Assembly (NCBI GenBank): GCA_046290575.1
Contig: JBKAGX010000004.1
Span: 1-64,000 of the forward strand
Reading direction: 5' to 3'
From: JANQQJ01 sp046290575
Lineage (GTDB): Bacteria; Pseudomonadota; Alphaproteobacteria; SMXS01
DNA: 64,000 bases
The first letter of the stretch is position 1, and each line of letters opens with the position of its first letter. Below, piece by piece: positions 15,274 to 23,145 of this stretch. The position numbers and the translations under genes are program-made. The notes beneath the pieces are model-generated. The model saw only the letters and a list, made by a program, of their open reading frames with translations. It ran no database searches and was not told the DNA's origin.

Positions 15274-16815
15274 CTATGCAGGCGTGAAAGTGCTCATCCC
15301 GTCACCATTGGTCGAGACGGTGCCGGACCGGCCCATGCTGTCATGTTCCATCAGGTCATTCAGCGTTGCTGCGTCATCGGGCGTGTTGGCAACAAAGCGG
15401 TGGCCGTTTTCGTCAAGGCGGCCGATGACGATGCCGCGTTCTGCGCCGTTGCGGCCGAAGCAGACCGTATAGGTTTCGATGGTTGCCGCGCCGTCAGGCG
15501 TTTCGGTGACTGTCGGGCTTTCCATCGCGTCGATTTCAGCCTGATAGCCGGCTGGGTCTTCGCGGCTCCAGGTGCCCTCGGTCGGCGTGGTGGAATAGAT
15601 GCCGGTTGCGTGCTTCGTCAGATAGCCGCCATTGGCGGTGATCAGCCCGAAAGAGCCCGGCTTGGCGCGTAGCATGGGCGCCATCTGGGCAATACCGTTC
15701 ATCGAATAATTGTTCCCCGGCCCGCCGAAGAACGGAAGGCCACCGGTCACGGTCAGGCCGCGCGGATCGTCATAGGCGATCCCCAAGGCGTCGGCGGCGA
15801 CCTCCACGGCAGACGGAAAGCAGGAATAGATGTCGATGAAGTCGATATCGTCGACGGTCTTGCCCGCCATTTCGAAGGCTTTGGCAGTGTTGATCTTGAT
15901 CGCGGGGGAGGAGTGATAGTTCACCCGGTCGCTGACCAGAATTTTTTCATTGGCTTCGGCACAGCCATGCAGGAAGACCCATTTAGCCGGGTCGATGCCG
16001 AGTTGCTTTGCTTTGCCGACGGAGGTGAGGATAACAGCAGCGCCCTGATTAACGCCGTCCATCGCGTTCATCCATTTCGGATAAGGAAAGCAGATGAAGC
16101 GGTTATCCGGCGTGACAGTGGCCAATTCTTCAGCCGTGCGCTCAACCCCATAGAAGGAATAGGGATTGGCCGCCGCCACTCTGGTGAATGGCTCGAACAG
16201 CTTGCCCATACTCAGCATATGCTCGTCGATGGATTCGCCCTGATTCTTGCGGATGGCCTGTTCGAACAGCGGATAGGTCTGGATCGGAATGCCAATTCCG
16301 TGGGCGAATTCATGTGGGGTGACGAAGGTGCCGCCGATGCCCCGGTCTTCCAGGCTGCCTTCATCGTCTTCCTGCCAGTCCAGATCAAGCCCGGCGCGCG
16401 CGGCGGCCTTGGCGGTCGCGATGGCCTCTGATCCGGCCAGCAGGGCGACACCCACATCGCCAGCCACAATGCGCTCGCACATTTCGTTGATCATCTTCTG
16501 CGGTGTGTTGCCGCCGACATGGGTGTAGATCGCGTTGGTTGGGTTGGCGCCGACCCGGCGGGCGACTGCCCGCGGTGGATTCTCGGCCCGGCCCCAGGGA
16601 TGCTGCAGGCGCGGGCGATTTGAGGAGTCCGGGAAAATCCGTGTGACGGCCACCGTATCGATCTGCGGCGCAAGCGTATCGCCCACACCAGTATCGGCGA
16701 GGGCCGCCTTGGCGGCTTCCCCGGCGATCCCCATTGGGGAGTGGGCGTCCTGCGGCGGTACGTCTTTTTCTGTAAACTGGCCGGCGCCGACCAAAATCGG
16801 TGTTGAATCTTCCAT
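15274..16815 (-). CDS. Thiolase-like (acetyl-CoA acetyltransferase annotated) protein lacking the usual catalytic Cys
   Basis: Thiolase-superfamily protein of 513 aa with an additional C-terminal domain. The start at 16815 (EDSTPILVGAG) has AGAGGA upstream; the frame stays open much further upstream, but that part overlaps the divergent synthetase and is not coding. The position of the nucleophilic Cys in ordinary thiolases reads IYTHVGGNTPQ here, with no Cys. The usual C-terminal Cys-Gly-Gly is NGGYLTKHATG, and the His-containing GHP region reads FFGGPGNNYS. So it is probably not a standard thiolase; related proteins are often called acetyl-CoA acetyltransferase. It faces the acyl-CoA synthetase gene across 132 bp. 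Confidence 0.8.
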   Translation of the reverse strand: MEDSTPILVGAGQFTEKDVPPQDAHSPMGIAGEAAKAALADTGVGDTLAPQIDTVAVTRIFPDSSNRPRLQHPWGRAENPPRAVARRVGANPTNAIYTHVGGNTPQKMINEMCERIVAGDVGVALLAGSEAIATAKAAARAGLDLDWQEDDEGSLEDRGIGGTFVTPHEFAHGIGIPIQTYPLFEQAIRKNQGESIDEHMLSMGKLFEPFTRVAAANPYSFYGVERTAEELATVTPDNRFICFPYPKWMNAMDGVNQGAAVILTSVGKAKQLGIDPAKWVFLHGCAEANEKILVSDRVNYHSSPAIKINTAKAFEMAGKTVDDIDFIDIYSCFPSAVEVAADALGIAYDDPRGLTVTGGLPFFGGPGNNYSMNGIAQMAPMLRAKPGSFGLITANGGYLTKHATGIYSTTPTEGTWSREDPAGYQAEIDAMESPTVTETPDGAATIETYTVCFGRNGAERGIVIGRLDENGHRFVANTPDDAATLNDLMEHDSMGRSGTVSTNGDGMSTFTPA

Positions 16816-16947
16816 GACGTTCCTCTGCGTATCGCTGCTTTTTCGTTCGTTTGTGATTGGTGCTTCGAAAACAATTGGAAAGCAAGCGCGACCGTCATAT
16901 TTACCCCGTAAACCGCCCGTAAACCGAATGAGCAGGGGACCTATCGA

Positions 16948-18480
16948 ATGACAAAGATCATCAGCGGCGAACGCGAACAGACCCATATGGAGGCGATGGA
17001 GCGATCCATGCGTGCCGCCGCCGGATTCGTTAGTCTGGGACTGGATCAGGATGGCGGCGTCGGCGTGATGCTGCGCAATGACTTCTCGTTCTTTGAGGCC
17101 AGCCGTGGCGCGACCAATTCCGGGGCATTCGGGGTGCCGATCAACTGGCACTTCAAGGGCGACGAGGTCGGCTATATCCTGCGTGATGCCAACGCCAAGG
17201 CGTTGGTTATCCACGCCGATCTGCTGCCGCAGGTCGAGGGCTTCGTACCGGCGGACTGCGCCGTACTGGTGGTCGAAACCCCGCCGGAGATCGCGCAAGC
17301 CTATGGCCTGTCTGAAGAGCGTTGTGCCGTGCCTTCCGGGATGATTGACTGGAATGCATGGGTCGACAGCCACGAGCCATTGGATGCGCCCATGCCCGCA
17401 TCGCGTGGGGCGATGTTCTACACGTCAGGCACAACGGGCCGGCCCAAGGGCGTCAAGCGCGAGCCGATAGACCCGTCGAAGGTCATGATGCTGATGATGC
17501 AGGCGTCTGCGGAGGCCTGGGGCTTCACCCGCACCGGCATTACCGCCATTGCAACAGGGCCGATCTACCATTCCGCCCCCAATGGCTATGCAGCAGCCGT
17601 GACAGGGATGGGCGGCACGCTGGTGATGCAGCCGCGCTTCGATGCAGAGGATTTCCTGCGTCTGGTCGAAAAGCACCAGATCAGCCACGCGATCATGGTG
17701 CCGACCATGTTTGTGCGCTTGCTGGCACTGCCTGATGAGGTGAAGAACAAGTATGATCTGTCGTCACTGGAATTCATCACCCATGGCGCTGCCCCCTGTT
17801 CGCCGGAGGTCAAACGCCGGATGATCGAATGGATGGGGCCGGTGATTAACGAATATTTCGGCGGTACCGAGGTGGGTCTGATCACCTACGCCAGTAGCCA
17901 GGATGCGCTGGACCGGCCCGGCACGGTCGGCAAGGCGGTAACCGGCGCGCACATTCTGATCTTCAGCGAAGACGGCAAGCGGCTTGGCGCGGGTGAAATC
18001 GGCGAGGTTTATGTCGGCATGGAAGGCATGCCGGACTTCACCTATCACGGCCTGGACGACAAGCGCGAAGAGATCGGTCGTGAAGGCCTCGTCTGTATCG
18101 GCGACATCGGCTATGTCGACGAAGACGGGTTCCTGTTCCTTTGCGACCGGAAGATCGAGATGGTGATCTCCGGTGGCGTGAACATCTACCCGGCCGAGAT
18201 CGAAGCCAGCCTGATCACCATGCCCGGCGTCAAGGACTGCGCGGTGTTCGGCATTCCTGATGAGGAATTCGGCGAAGCGCTTGCTTCTTATGTGGAACCG
18301 GAAATCCCCGGCGAACTGACGGCTGACGACGTGAAGGCTTTCCTCAAAGCCGAACTCGCCGGCTACAAGGTGCCGCGCGTCGTTGAATTCGCCGACAGCC
18401 TGCCACGCGAAGACTCAGGCAAGATCTACAAACGTAAGCTCCGCGAACCCTACTGGGAAGGCATGGATCGCAAGATTTAG
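16948..18480 (+). CDS. AMP-forming acyl-CoA synthetase
   Basis: ANL-superfamily adenylate-forming enzyme, 510 aa, activating a carboxylic acid to acyl-CoA. The P-loop YTSGTTGRPKGV is at about residues 158-169. EYFGGTEVG (A5), GDIGYVDEDGFLFLCDRK (A7/A8) and the catalytic Lys region GKIYKRKLRE near the C-terminus are all present. No signal or membrane segment. Chain specificity cannot be read. It is divergent from the thiolase-like gene and sits among other CoA and detoxification genes, consistent with catabolism of an unidentified acid. Two palindromic repeats follow its stop. Confidence 0.93.
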   Translation: MTKIISGEREQTHMEAMERSMRAAAGFVSLGLDQDGGVGVMLRNDFSFFEASRGATNSGAFGVPINWHFKGDEVGYILRDANAKALVIHADLLPQVEGFVPADCAVLVVETPPEIAQAYGLSEERCAVPSGMIDWNAWVDSHEPLDAPMPASRGAMFYTSGTTGRPKGVKREPIDPSKVMMLMMQASAEAWGFTRTGITAIATGPIYHSAPNGYAAAVTGMGGTLVMQPRFDAEDFLRLVEKHQISHAIMVPTMFVRLLALPDEVKNKYDLSSLEFITHGAAPCSPEVKRRMIEWMGPVINEYFGGTEVGLITYASSQDALDRPGTVGKAVTGAHILIFSEDGKRLGAGEIGEVYVGMEGMPDFTYHGLDDKREEIGREGLVCIGDIGYVDEDGFLFLCDRKIEMVISGGVNIYPAEIEASLITMPGVKDCAVFGIPDEEFGEALASYVEPEIPGELTADDVKAFLKAELAGYKVPRVVEFADSLPREDSGKIYKRKLREPYWEGMDRKI

Positions 18481-18494
18481 TTGGGGCCTTTACC

Positions 18495-18560
18495 TAATCC
18501 CGTTCGACAAGAAACCCTTCGACTGTTCGCTTGCGCTCACGCTCAGGGCGAACGGGATTA
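18495..18560. repeat. REP-like intergenic palindrome, copy 1
   Basis: Perfect 12-bp inverted repeat TAATCCCGTTCG (18495-18506) / CGAACGGGATTA (18549-18560) enclosing about 42 nt, right after the acyl-CoA synthetase stop. It may act as a terminator-like or RNA-stabilising hairpin. The same core recurs at 18575-18627 and 25448-25508. Confidence 0.7.
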
Positions 18561-18574
18561 ACAATGCTCTAGTT

Positions 18575-18627
18575 CTCAAATCCGTTCGGCCTGAGCCTGT
18601 CGAAGGCTTCTTGCGAATGGATTTGAG
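18575..18627. repeat. REP-like intergenic palindrome, copy 2
   Basis: 14-bp arms CTCAAATCCGTTCG (18575-18588) and CGAATGGATTTGAG (18614-18627), one mismatch, loop about 25 nt containing CCTGAGCCTGTCGAAGG. That loop sequence is typical, from memory, of interspersed repeats in sphingomonad-type and related genomes. Confidence 0.7.
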
Positions 18628-18647
18628 GGTGCACCAAAAGTTTAAGC

Positions 18648-19520
18648 TTACGGCGCCAACGCCTGCAAAATCCGCTCATCGGGCGTCCGCGCCCCGGTGG
18701 GGTTGAGCGCCTGGATGCAAACCTGTGTGGCGCCGGCTTTCAAGTGCGCCTCGATGGTGTCGTTGATTTTGGTTTCGTCGCCCCAGATCACCATCGCGTC
18801 GACCAGCCGGTCCGCGCCGCCATCATTGTCGATTTCGTCCGCGGTGAAACCCTGACGCAGCAGATTGTTGCGGTAGTTCGGCAGCGGCAGATAGATCGCC
18901 AGCGCCTGCCGCGCCACCTCGCGGGCCTTTGAAGCATCGGTCTCGAACAGCACCTTCTGTTCGACGCACAGAAACTTCTTCTTGCCCACGGCCTTGCGCG
19001 CCTGTTCGGTGTATTCCGGCGTCACCAGATAAGGGTGCGCGCCGTCTGCGTGGCTGGCGGACAGCTCTAGCATTTTCGGGCCCAGTGCCGCGATCACCGT
19101 TTTGGGTTCTTCAGGGGCGGGTTGGCCCATGGTCGGGGTCGCTTTCATGGCTTCCAGATAGCTGCCCATGGTCGCGACCGGAGACGTATAGTCCTGTCCG
19201 CGCACGCCCTCGACAAAGGGCCGGTGCGACACACCAAGACCCATCAGGAAGCGCCCGCCGGATTGTTCGTTTAGGGATATCTGCGCCAGCCGGGACGCGA
19301 CGGCGTCGCGCGCATAGATGCTGGCAATACCGGTGGCGAGAATCAGGTTTTCCGTGTTGGCCAGCAGCCAGGACGCATGCGACATCGGTTCGCGGCCCAG
19401 CGCCTCAGGGATCCACAGCGCTGAATAGCCCCAATCCTCGACCCGCTGCGCAAACGCGGCGGCGTCTTTGGCGTTGAACCCATCTGTAGGCGCCCAGACG
19501 GCGCGTTTACCCAGTTTCAT
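18648..19520 (-). CDS. LLM-class (luciferase-like) flavin-dependent oxidoreductase, F420-type
   Basis: Bacterial luciferase-like TIM-barrel oxidoreductase, 290 aa. Features are the N-terminal WGYSALWIPEALGREP, LATGIASIYARDA, the glycine-rich SGGRFLMGLGVSH, and the C-terminal CIQALNPTG. This subgroup is usually annotated F420-dependent; whether the host makes F420 cannot be seen here, so FMN is possible. It lies 12 bp downstream of the GST gene and ends the short VOC-GST-LLM operon. Substrate unknown. Confidence 0.87.
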   Translation of the reverse strand: MKLGKRAVWAPTDGFNAKDAAAFAQRVEDWGYSALWIPEALGREPMSHASWLLANTENLILATGIASIYARDAVASRLAQISLNEQSGGRFLMGLGVSHRPFVEGVRGQDYTSPVATMGSYLEAMKATPTMGQPAPEEPKTVIAALGPKMLELSASHADGAHPYLVTPEYTEQARKAVGKKKFLCVEQKVLFETDASKAREVARQALAIYLPLPNYRNNLLRQGFTADEIDNDGGADRLVDAMVIWGDETKINDTIEAHLKAGATQVCIQALNPTGARTPDERILQALAP

Positions 19521-19532
19521 CGTCTTTTTCCC

Positions 19533-20159
19533 TTAAGCATCGGCGCTGGGCCGGGCCGAAATGCGGTCCCACCAGGCCTGCAGATTCGTATGATCGTCGC
19601 GCCAGTCCGCATTTGCGCTGTCGCGCATGCCGATGCGGCCATAGGCGGTGATATCAACTACGGTAAACCGGTCACCGGCAATATAGTCCCGGGTGCCGAG
19701 TTCCTCATTCAACCAATCGTATTTTTTCATCAGGTCGGTCCGGCAGGCGTCCGCATATTCCGGCACCTGCGTGATGACCGGGGCAAAGAACTCGCCGGTA
19801 TGTTTCATGATCATGGTGATGTAGTTCGCCACATCGAATTCGATCCGCCGGTTCCACATCTCGATTTGCGCCCGTTCCAGGGGCGTTTCCCCAAACAGGT
19901 TTGGTTCAGGATACAGATCCTCAAGATAGCGGCAGATCGCGTAGGATTCGGTGATGATGGTGCCGTCGTCGAGTTCGATCATCGGCAGCGTCGCCATCGG
20001 GTTCTTGGCCCGGAATTCGGCGCTGCGATGTTCCAGCTTGGCAAACGAAACAGGCTCGAGATCGACCTCGAGACCTTTCTCCGCCAGGAACATGCGCACC
20101 CGTTTGGGGTTCGAACCGTTACGATTATTGTATAGCTTCAGGCCGGTTACTTTTTGCAT
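19533..20159 (-). CDS. Glutathione S-transferase family protein
   Basis: Two-domain cytosolic GST, 208 aa. The thioredoxin-like N-terminal domain shows KLYNNRNGSNPKRVRMFLAE, the cis-Pro region ATLPMIELDDG and the glutathione-contact TESYAICRYLE. An all-helical C-terminal domain follows with the FTVVDITAYG N-capping box. Its ATG shares one base with the stop of the upstream VOC gene (TGATG), so the two are translationally coupled. A detoxification or GSH-dependent isomerisation role alongside VOC and LLM proteins is inferred. Confidence 0.9.
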   Translation of the reverse strand: MQKVTGLKLYNNRNGSNPKRVRMFLAEKGLEVDLEPVSFAKLEHRSAEFRAKNPMATLPMIELDDGTIITESYAICRYLEDLYPEPNLFGETPLERAQIEMWNRRIEFDVANYITMIMKHTGEFFAPVITQVPEYADACRTDLMKKYDWLNEELGTRDYIAGDRFTVVDITAYGRIGMRDSANADWRDDHTNLQAWWDRISARPSADA

Positions 20160-20710
20160 CAGGGAACCCTGTATCCTTCTTCGGTGGTGATGCGGATGGG
20201 GTCTTTGCCATCCCAGTCGGCGGCAACCTGCTTGATCATGTCGTTGCGTGCAACCAGTCCTTCGCCCGGATTAACAACTTCTGTCATGACACCGCACAGT
20301 GCGCGCGTGTCGTAGTAGGCAAAGCGGACGGATCCATCGGGCGATGCCCCTTGGGTTGCCGTTGGATAACCCGCGTCCTCGAACGCTTTCTGGTCGGCGT
20401 CGAAGTCGTGGGTCCAGATGCAGAAATGGTGATAGCCGGTCTGTCCTTCGGACACGACGTCACGATAGGCGCTGGGCTCCGGGTTAAACTGCTGGATCAG
20501 TTCGATCTGTACCGGCCCCGCCTGGGCCAGGGCAACAGAGATGTCGAGCGTCGACTCGTTACCACGATACTTGATATTGGCCAGGTCGAGATGCTCCATC
20601 ACATAGAACGGCCCAACACCGTAGAAGTCGACCCAGCGCTGGGCGGCAGCAAACACATCGTCCACCACCCAGGCGTTTTGAAACACCGTCCTGTCCGTCA
20701 GCAGGCTCAT
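20159..20710 (-). CDS. VOC/glyoxalase-like domain protein
   Basis: Vicinal oxygen chelate superfamily protein, 183 aa, from the ATG at 20710 with GGGGAG 8 nt upstream. The N-terminal half has VFQNAWVVDDVFAAAQRW, a typical opening beta-alpha unit. GYHHFCIWTHDFDADQKAF in the second half carries a probable metal-ligand His, and PVQIELIQQFN supplies a possible Glu ligand. It resembles the methylmalonyl-CoA epimerase/glyoxalase group, but the reaction is unassigned. It is first in the VOC-GST-LLM operon and is divergent from the SDR gene across 76 bp. Confidence 0.85.
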   Translation of the reverse strand: MSLLTDRTVFQNAWVVDDVFAAAQRWVDFYGVGPFYVMEHLDLANIKYRGNESTLDISVALAQAGPVQIELIQQFNPEPSAYRDVVSEGQTGYHHFCIWTHDFDADQKAFEDAGYPTATQGASPDGSVRFAYYDTRALCGVMTEVVNPGEGLVARNDMIKQVAADWDGKDPIRITTEEGYRVP

Positions 20711-20786
20711 AGAAGGCTCCCCTGAATTATTCTCCAGTGCCATAGTGGGGCATCGGGAGGGCACTGCCAACAGGAGAGAGAGCGAC

Positions 20787-21554
20787 ATGAAACGCCTGGA
20801 AGGGAAAGTTGCGCTGGTGACGGGCGGCGGATCAGGGATCGGACGCGCGACGTGCGAAAGGCTGGCGTCGGAGGGCGCGCACGTTGTCGCGGTCGACGTC
20901 AATGATGCGGGCGGGGCAGAGACGGTCGTTTCTGTCAAAGACGCTGGCGGCGTGTGCGTCTATCACCATCTGGATGTGACCTCGGAAACTGGATGGCAGG
21001 TATTGATCGAGAGCATCGAGGCAGAGCAGGGACGGCTTGATATCCTGGTCAACAATGCCGGGCTTTACCGGCGTGGTTTCTTGGACGACATGGAACTCGA
21101 TGAGTTTCGCCGGCTCTTTGCTGTCAATGTCGAGGGTGTGTTTCTGGGGATGAAGTATGCGGCGCGGCTGATGCGCAAATCAGGCGGCGGATCGATTATC
21201 AATTTGTCATCGGGGGCCGGGCTGATCGGCTCACCCGGCGGCATCGGCTATTGCGGTACCAAGGGGGCCGTACGCTTGATGAGCAAGGCCGCCGGTGTGG
21301 AATTGCCGCGCTACGGCATTAGGGTCAATTCCGTTCATCCCGGCTATGTGGATACGCCGATGGGCGCGTCGGTGATCGATGCCATTGGTGGCGATCCGGA
21401 TCAGCGGCGCGAGCAGCTCACCCGCGCCGTACCGATCCGTGACTGGGCCAATCCGGAAGATATCGCCAACGGCATCGCCTTTCTGGCCAGCGATGACAGT
21501 CGCTATATGACGGGTTCGGAACTGGTCATCGATGGCGGTGCAACCGCGCAGTAG
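20787..21554 (+). CDS. Short-chain dehydrogenase/reductase (classical SDR)
   Basis: NAD(P)-dependent Rossmann-fold oxidoreductase, 255 aa, from the ATG at 20787 preceded by AGGAGAG; an in-frame ATG at 20745 is unsupported. The cofactor motif TGGGSGIG (12-19), VDVND with an acidic residue after beta-2 (favouring NAD), NNAG, and the YCGTK catalytic Tyr/Lys with an upstream Ser (NLSSGAG) are intact. It fits 3-hydroxyacyl or hydroxysteroid dehydrogenases. The divergent partner is the VOC gene. An LvaD-like role with the kinase pair 8 kb away is only speculation. Confidence 0.92.
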   Translation: MKRLEGKVALVTGGGSGIGRATCERLASEGAHVVAVDVNDAGGAETVVSVKDAGGVCVYHHLDVTSETGWQVLIESIEAEQGRLDILVNNAGLYRRGFLDDMELDEFRRLFAVNVEGVFLGMKYAARLMRKSGGGSIINLSSGAGLIGSPGGIGYCGTKGAVRLMSKAAGVELPRYGIRVNSVHPGYVDTPMGASVIDAIGGDPDQRREQLTRAVPIRDWANPEDIANGIAFLASDDSRYMTGSELVIDGGATAQ

Positions 21555-21570
21555 CCAACGAAATCGGCTA

Positions 21571-21606
21571 CCCTTCGACAAGCTCAAGGCGACAGGCTTT
21601 TGCCTG
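21571..21606. repeat. REP fragment and small hairpin after the SDR gene
   Basis: CCCTTCGACAAGCTCAAGG (from 21571) matches the core of the other intergenic repeats in inverse orientation. It is followed by a 5-bp hairpin CAGGC-TTTT-GCCTG (21593-21606). The 72-bp gap between the convergent SDR and SnoaL-like genes holds nothing else. Confidence 0.4.
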
Positions 21607-21626
21607 ATCTACAGAAAATTGTGGGG

Positions 21627-22010
21627 CTAGGCGTCGACATTCACGGCGACGGTGATTTTCCAGCCGTCGCCATAGTCACAGAGCACGTAGCGCGTCTCGA
21701 AGGCATAGATGTCTTCGCGTGCTGTATTGATGAACCGCCACCCGACCGTGGCTTCAATGACATTGTCGCCTTTGGTGGGCTGCACCTCACAGCGCTCAAT
21801 CAACGCATCCGCCAAGCCCATCTGCGTATTGGCGTCATTGAGGCGGGCAAAGTTCTCCATCAGCGCCTGCTTGTCGGTCAGGGCAATGGCCTTGTCACGC
21901 TCAACAATCGTGAGCGGCACATGAAGGAACCGGTCTGCGGCTTTTGTCGCATCTTCGATGAAGGCGGCGGCATAGTCGGTGAAATAGGTGTGGGCTTCCG
22001 TCTGGGTCAT
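21627..22010 (-). CDS. SnoaL/NTF2-like domain protein
   Basis: Small alpha+beta barrel protein, 127 aa. The helix-rich N-terminus TEAHTYFTDYAAAFIEDA and the strands VIEATVGWRFINTA, YAFETRYVLCDYGDGWKITV fit the NTF2/SnoaL fold. Family members are cyclases, isomerases or ligand-binding proteins with low sequence conservation; no catalytic residues can be assigned. It converges on the SDR gene and is divergent from the reductase gene downstream. Confidence 0.7.
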   Translation of the reverse strand: MTQTEAHTYFTDYAAAFIEDATKAADRFLHVPLTIVERDKAIALTDKQALMENFARLNDANTQMGLADALIERCEVQPTKGDNVIEATVGWRFINTAREDIYAFETRYVLCDYGDGWKITVAVNVDA

Positions 22011-22107
22011 AAATGAACTCCCTCTGGTGTCTCATTCTGCCCTCGCCGGGGCAGGGCGTATAGTCTATCTAAACACCCAGCTAAGAAATCAGGATCAGGA
22101 GAGTAAA

Positions 22108-23127
22108 ATGGCCGAGCAAAACAGGCAGTGGCTGCTGATGAAGCGGCCGCAGGGTCAACCCAAGGCATCGGATTTTGAATGGCGGGTCGAAGACGTGCCC
22201 ACTATTGAAGACGGTCAATATCTGGTTCGCATTCTCTATGCGGCGATGGACCCGGCGATCCGGGGCTGGATGGACCCCAGCGGCAATTATATGGACCCGA
22301 TCCCGCTCGGTACGCCGGTACGCTCTGTGGTGCTGGGCCGCGTCGTCGAGTCCAAGAACGACGCCTACCCCGAAGGCATGATCGTGTCCGGCCTGGGCGC
22401 CTGGGCGGATTATGTAGTCGGCTACCCCGGGATGATGGGACCGATCCCGGCCGAATGGGGGCATGATTTGACCACCTATCTGCACCCGCTGGGTGCCGTG
22501 GGGGCCACCGCCTATTACGGCCTGTTTGAGGTTGGGCAGTACAAGCCCGGTGAAAACCTGCTGGTATCGGGTGCGGCCGGGGGTGTGGGCTCACTGGTCG
22601 GCCAGATGGGCAAGATCAACGGCAGCAAAGTTGTCGGGATCGCTGGCGGACCGGAAAAATGCGCCTGGCTGACCGATGAGCTGGGCTTTGACGCCGCGAT
22701 CGACTACCGCGCCACGGACGACCTGTCGGCGGCGATTGGCGAGCACTTCCCGGACGGCTTCGATGTTTACTTCGAAAATGTCGGCGGGCCGATGCTTGAA
22801 GCGGCCATCGACAACATGGCCATGCGGGCGCGGATCGCCGTTTGCGGCATGATTTCGCAATACAATGAATCCGACAACCCGCCGCCGGGGCCGCACAATC
22901 TCTGGAAGCTGCTGGTCAAGCGCGCGCGGATCGAGGGGCTTCTCGTCTCTGACTACATGCACCGCGCCATGGAAGGGTATACCCAGATCAATGAATGGAT
23001 CAAATCAGGTGATCTTAAATTCAAGGTCGATGTGCGTGATGGCCTTGAAGGCGCCATCGACACCTTCAACTGCCTGTTTTCCGGCGCCCATGACGGCAAG
23101 CTGCTGCTAAAGATCGGCGAAGAATAA
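22108..23127 (+). CDS. NADP-dependent MDR oxidoreductase (leukotriene B4 dehydrogenase/prostaglandin reductase type)
   Basis: Zinc-independent medium-chain reductase, 339 aa, ATG at 22108 with AGGAGAG upstream. The N-terminus QWLLMKRPQGQPKASDFEW, then MDPAIRGWM, are hallmarks of the PTGR/CurA group. The cofactor motif SGAAGGVGSLVGQ and FDVYFENVGGPMLEAAI follow. These enzymes reduce the double bond of alpha,beta-unsaturated ketones or aldehydes with NADPH. The position next to SDR, SnoaL-like and VOC genes suggests a shared role in handling reactive carbonyl or terpenoid-like intermediates. Confidence 0.92.
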   Translation: MAEQNRQWLLMKRPQGQPKASDFEWRVEDVPTIEDGQYLVRILYAAMDPAIRGWMDPSGNYMDPIPLGTPVRSVVLGRVVESKNDAYPEGMIVSGLGAWADYVVGYPGMMGPIPAEWGHDLTTYLHPLGAVGATAYYGLFEVGQYKPGENLLVSGAAGGVGSLVGQMGKINGSKVVGIAGGPEKCAWLTDELGFDAAIDYRATDDLSAAIGEHFPDGFDVYFENVGGPMLEAAIDNMAMRARIAVCGMISQYNESDNPPPGPHNLWKLLVKRARIEGLLVSDYMHRAMEGYTQINEWIKSGDLKFKVDVRDGLEGAIDTFNCLFSGAHDGKLLLKIGEE

Positions 23128-23145
23128 GGGGCACGGCAGGGTTGT

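Noticed and set aside
16816..17373. Upstream extension of the thiolase-like reading frame (total 699 codons)
   Set aside because: The frame overlaps the divergent acyl-CoA synthetase start; a good ribosome-binding site and the family N-terminus (EDSTPILVGAG) fall at 16815.
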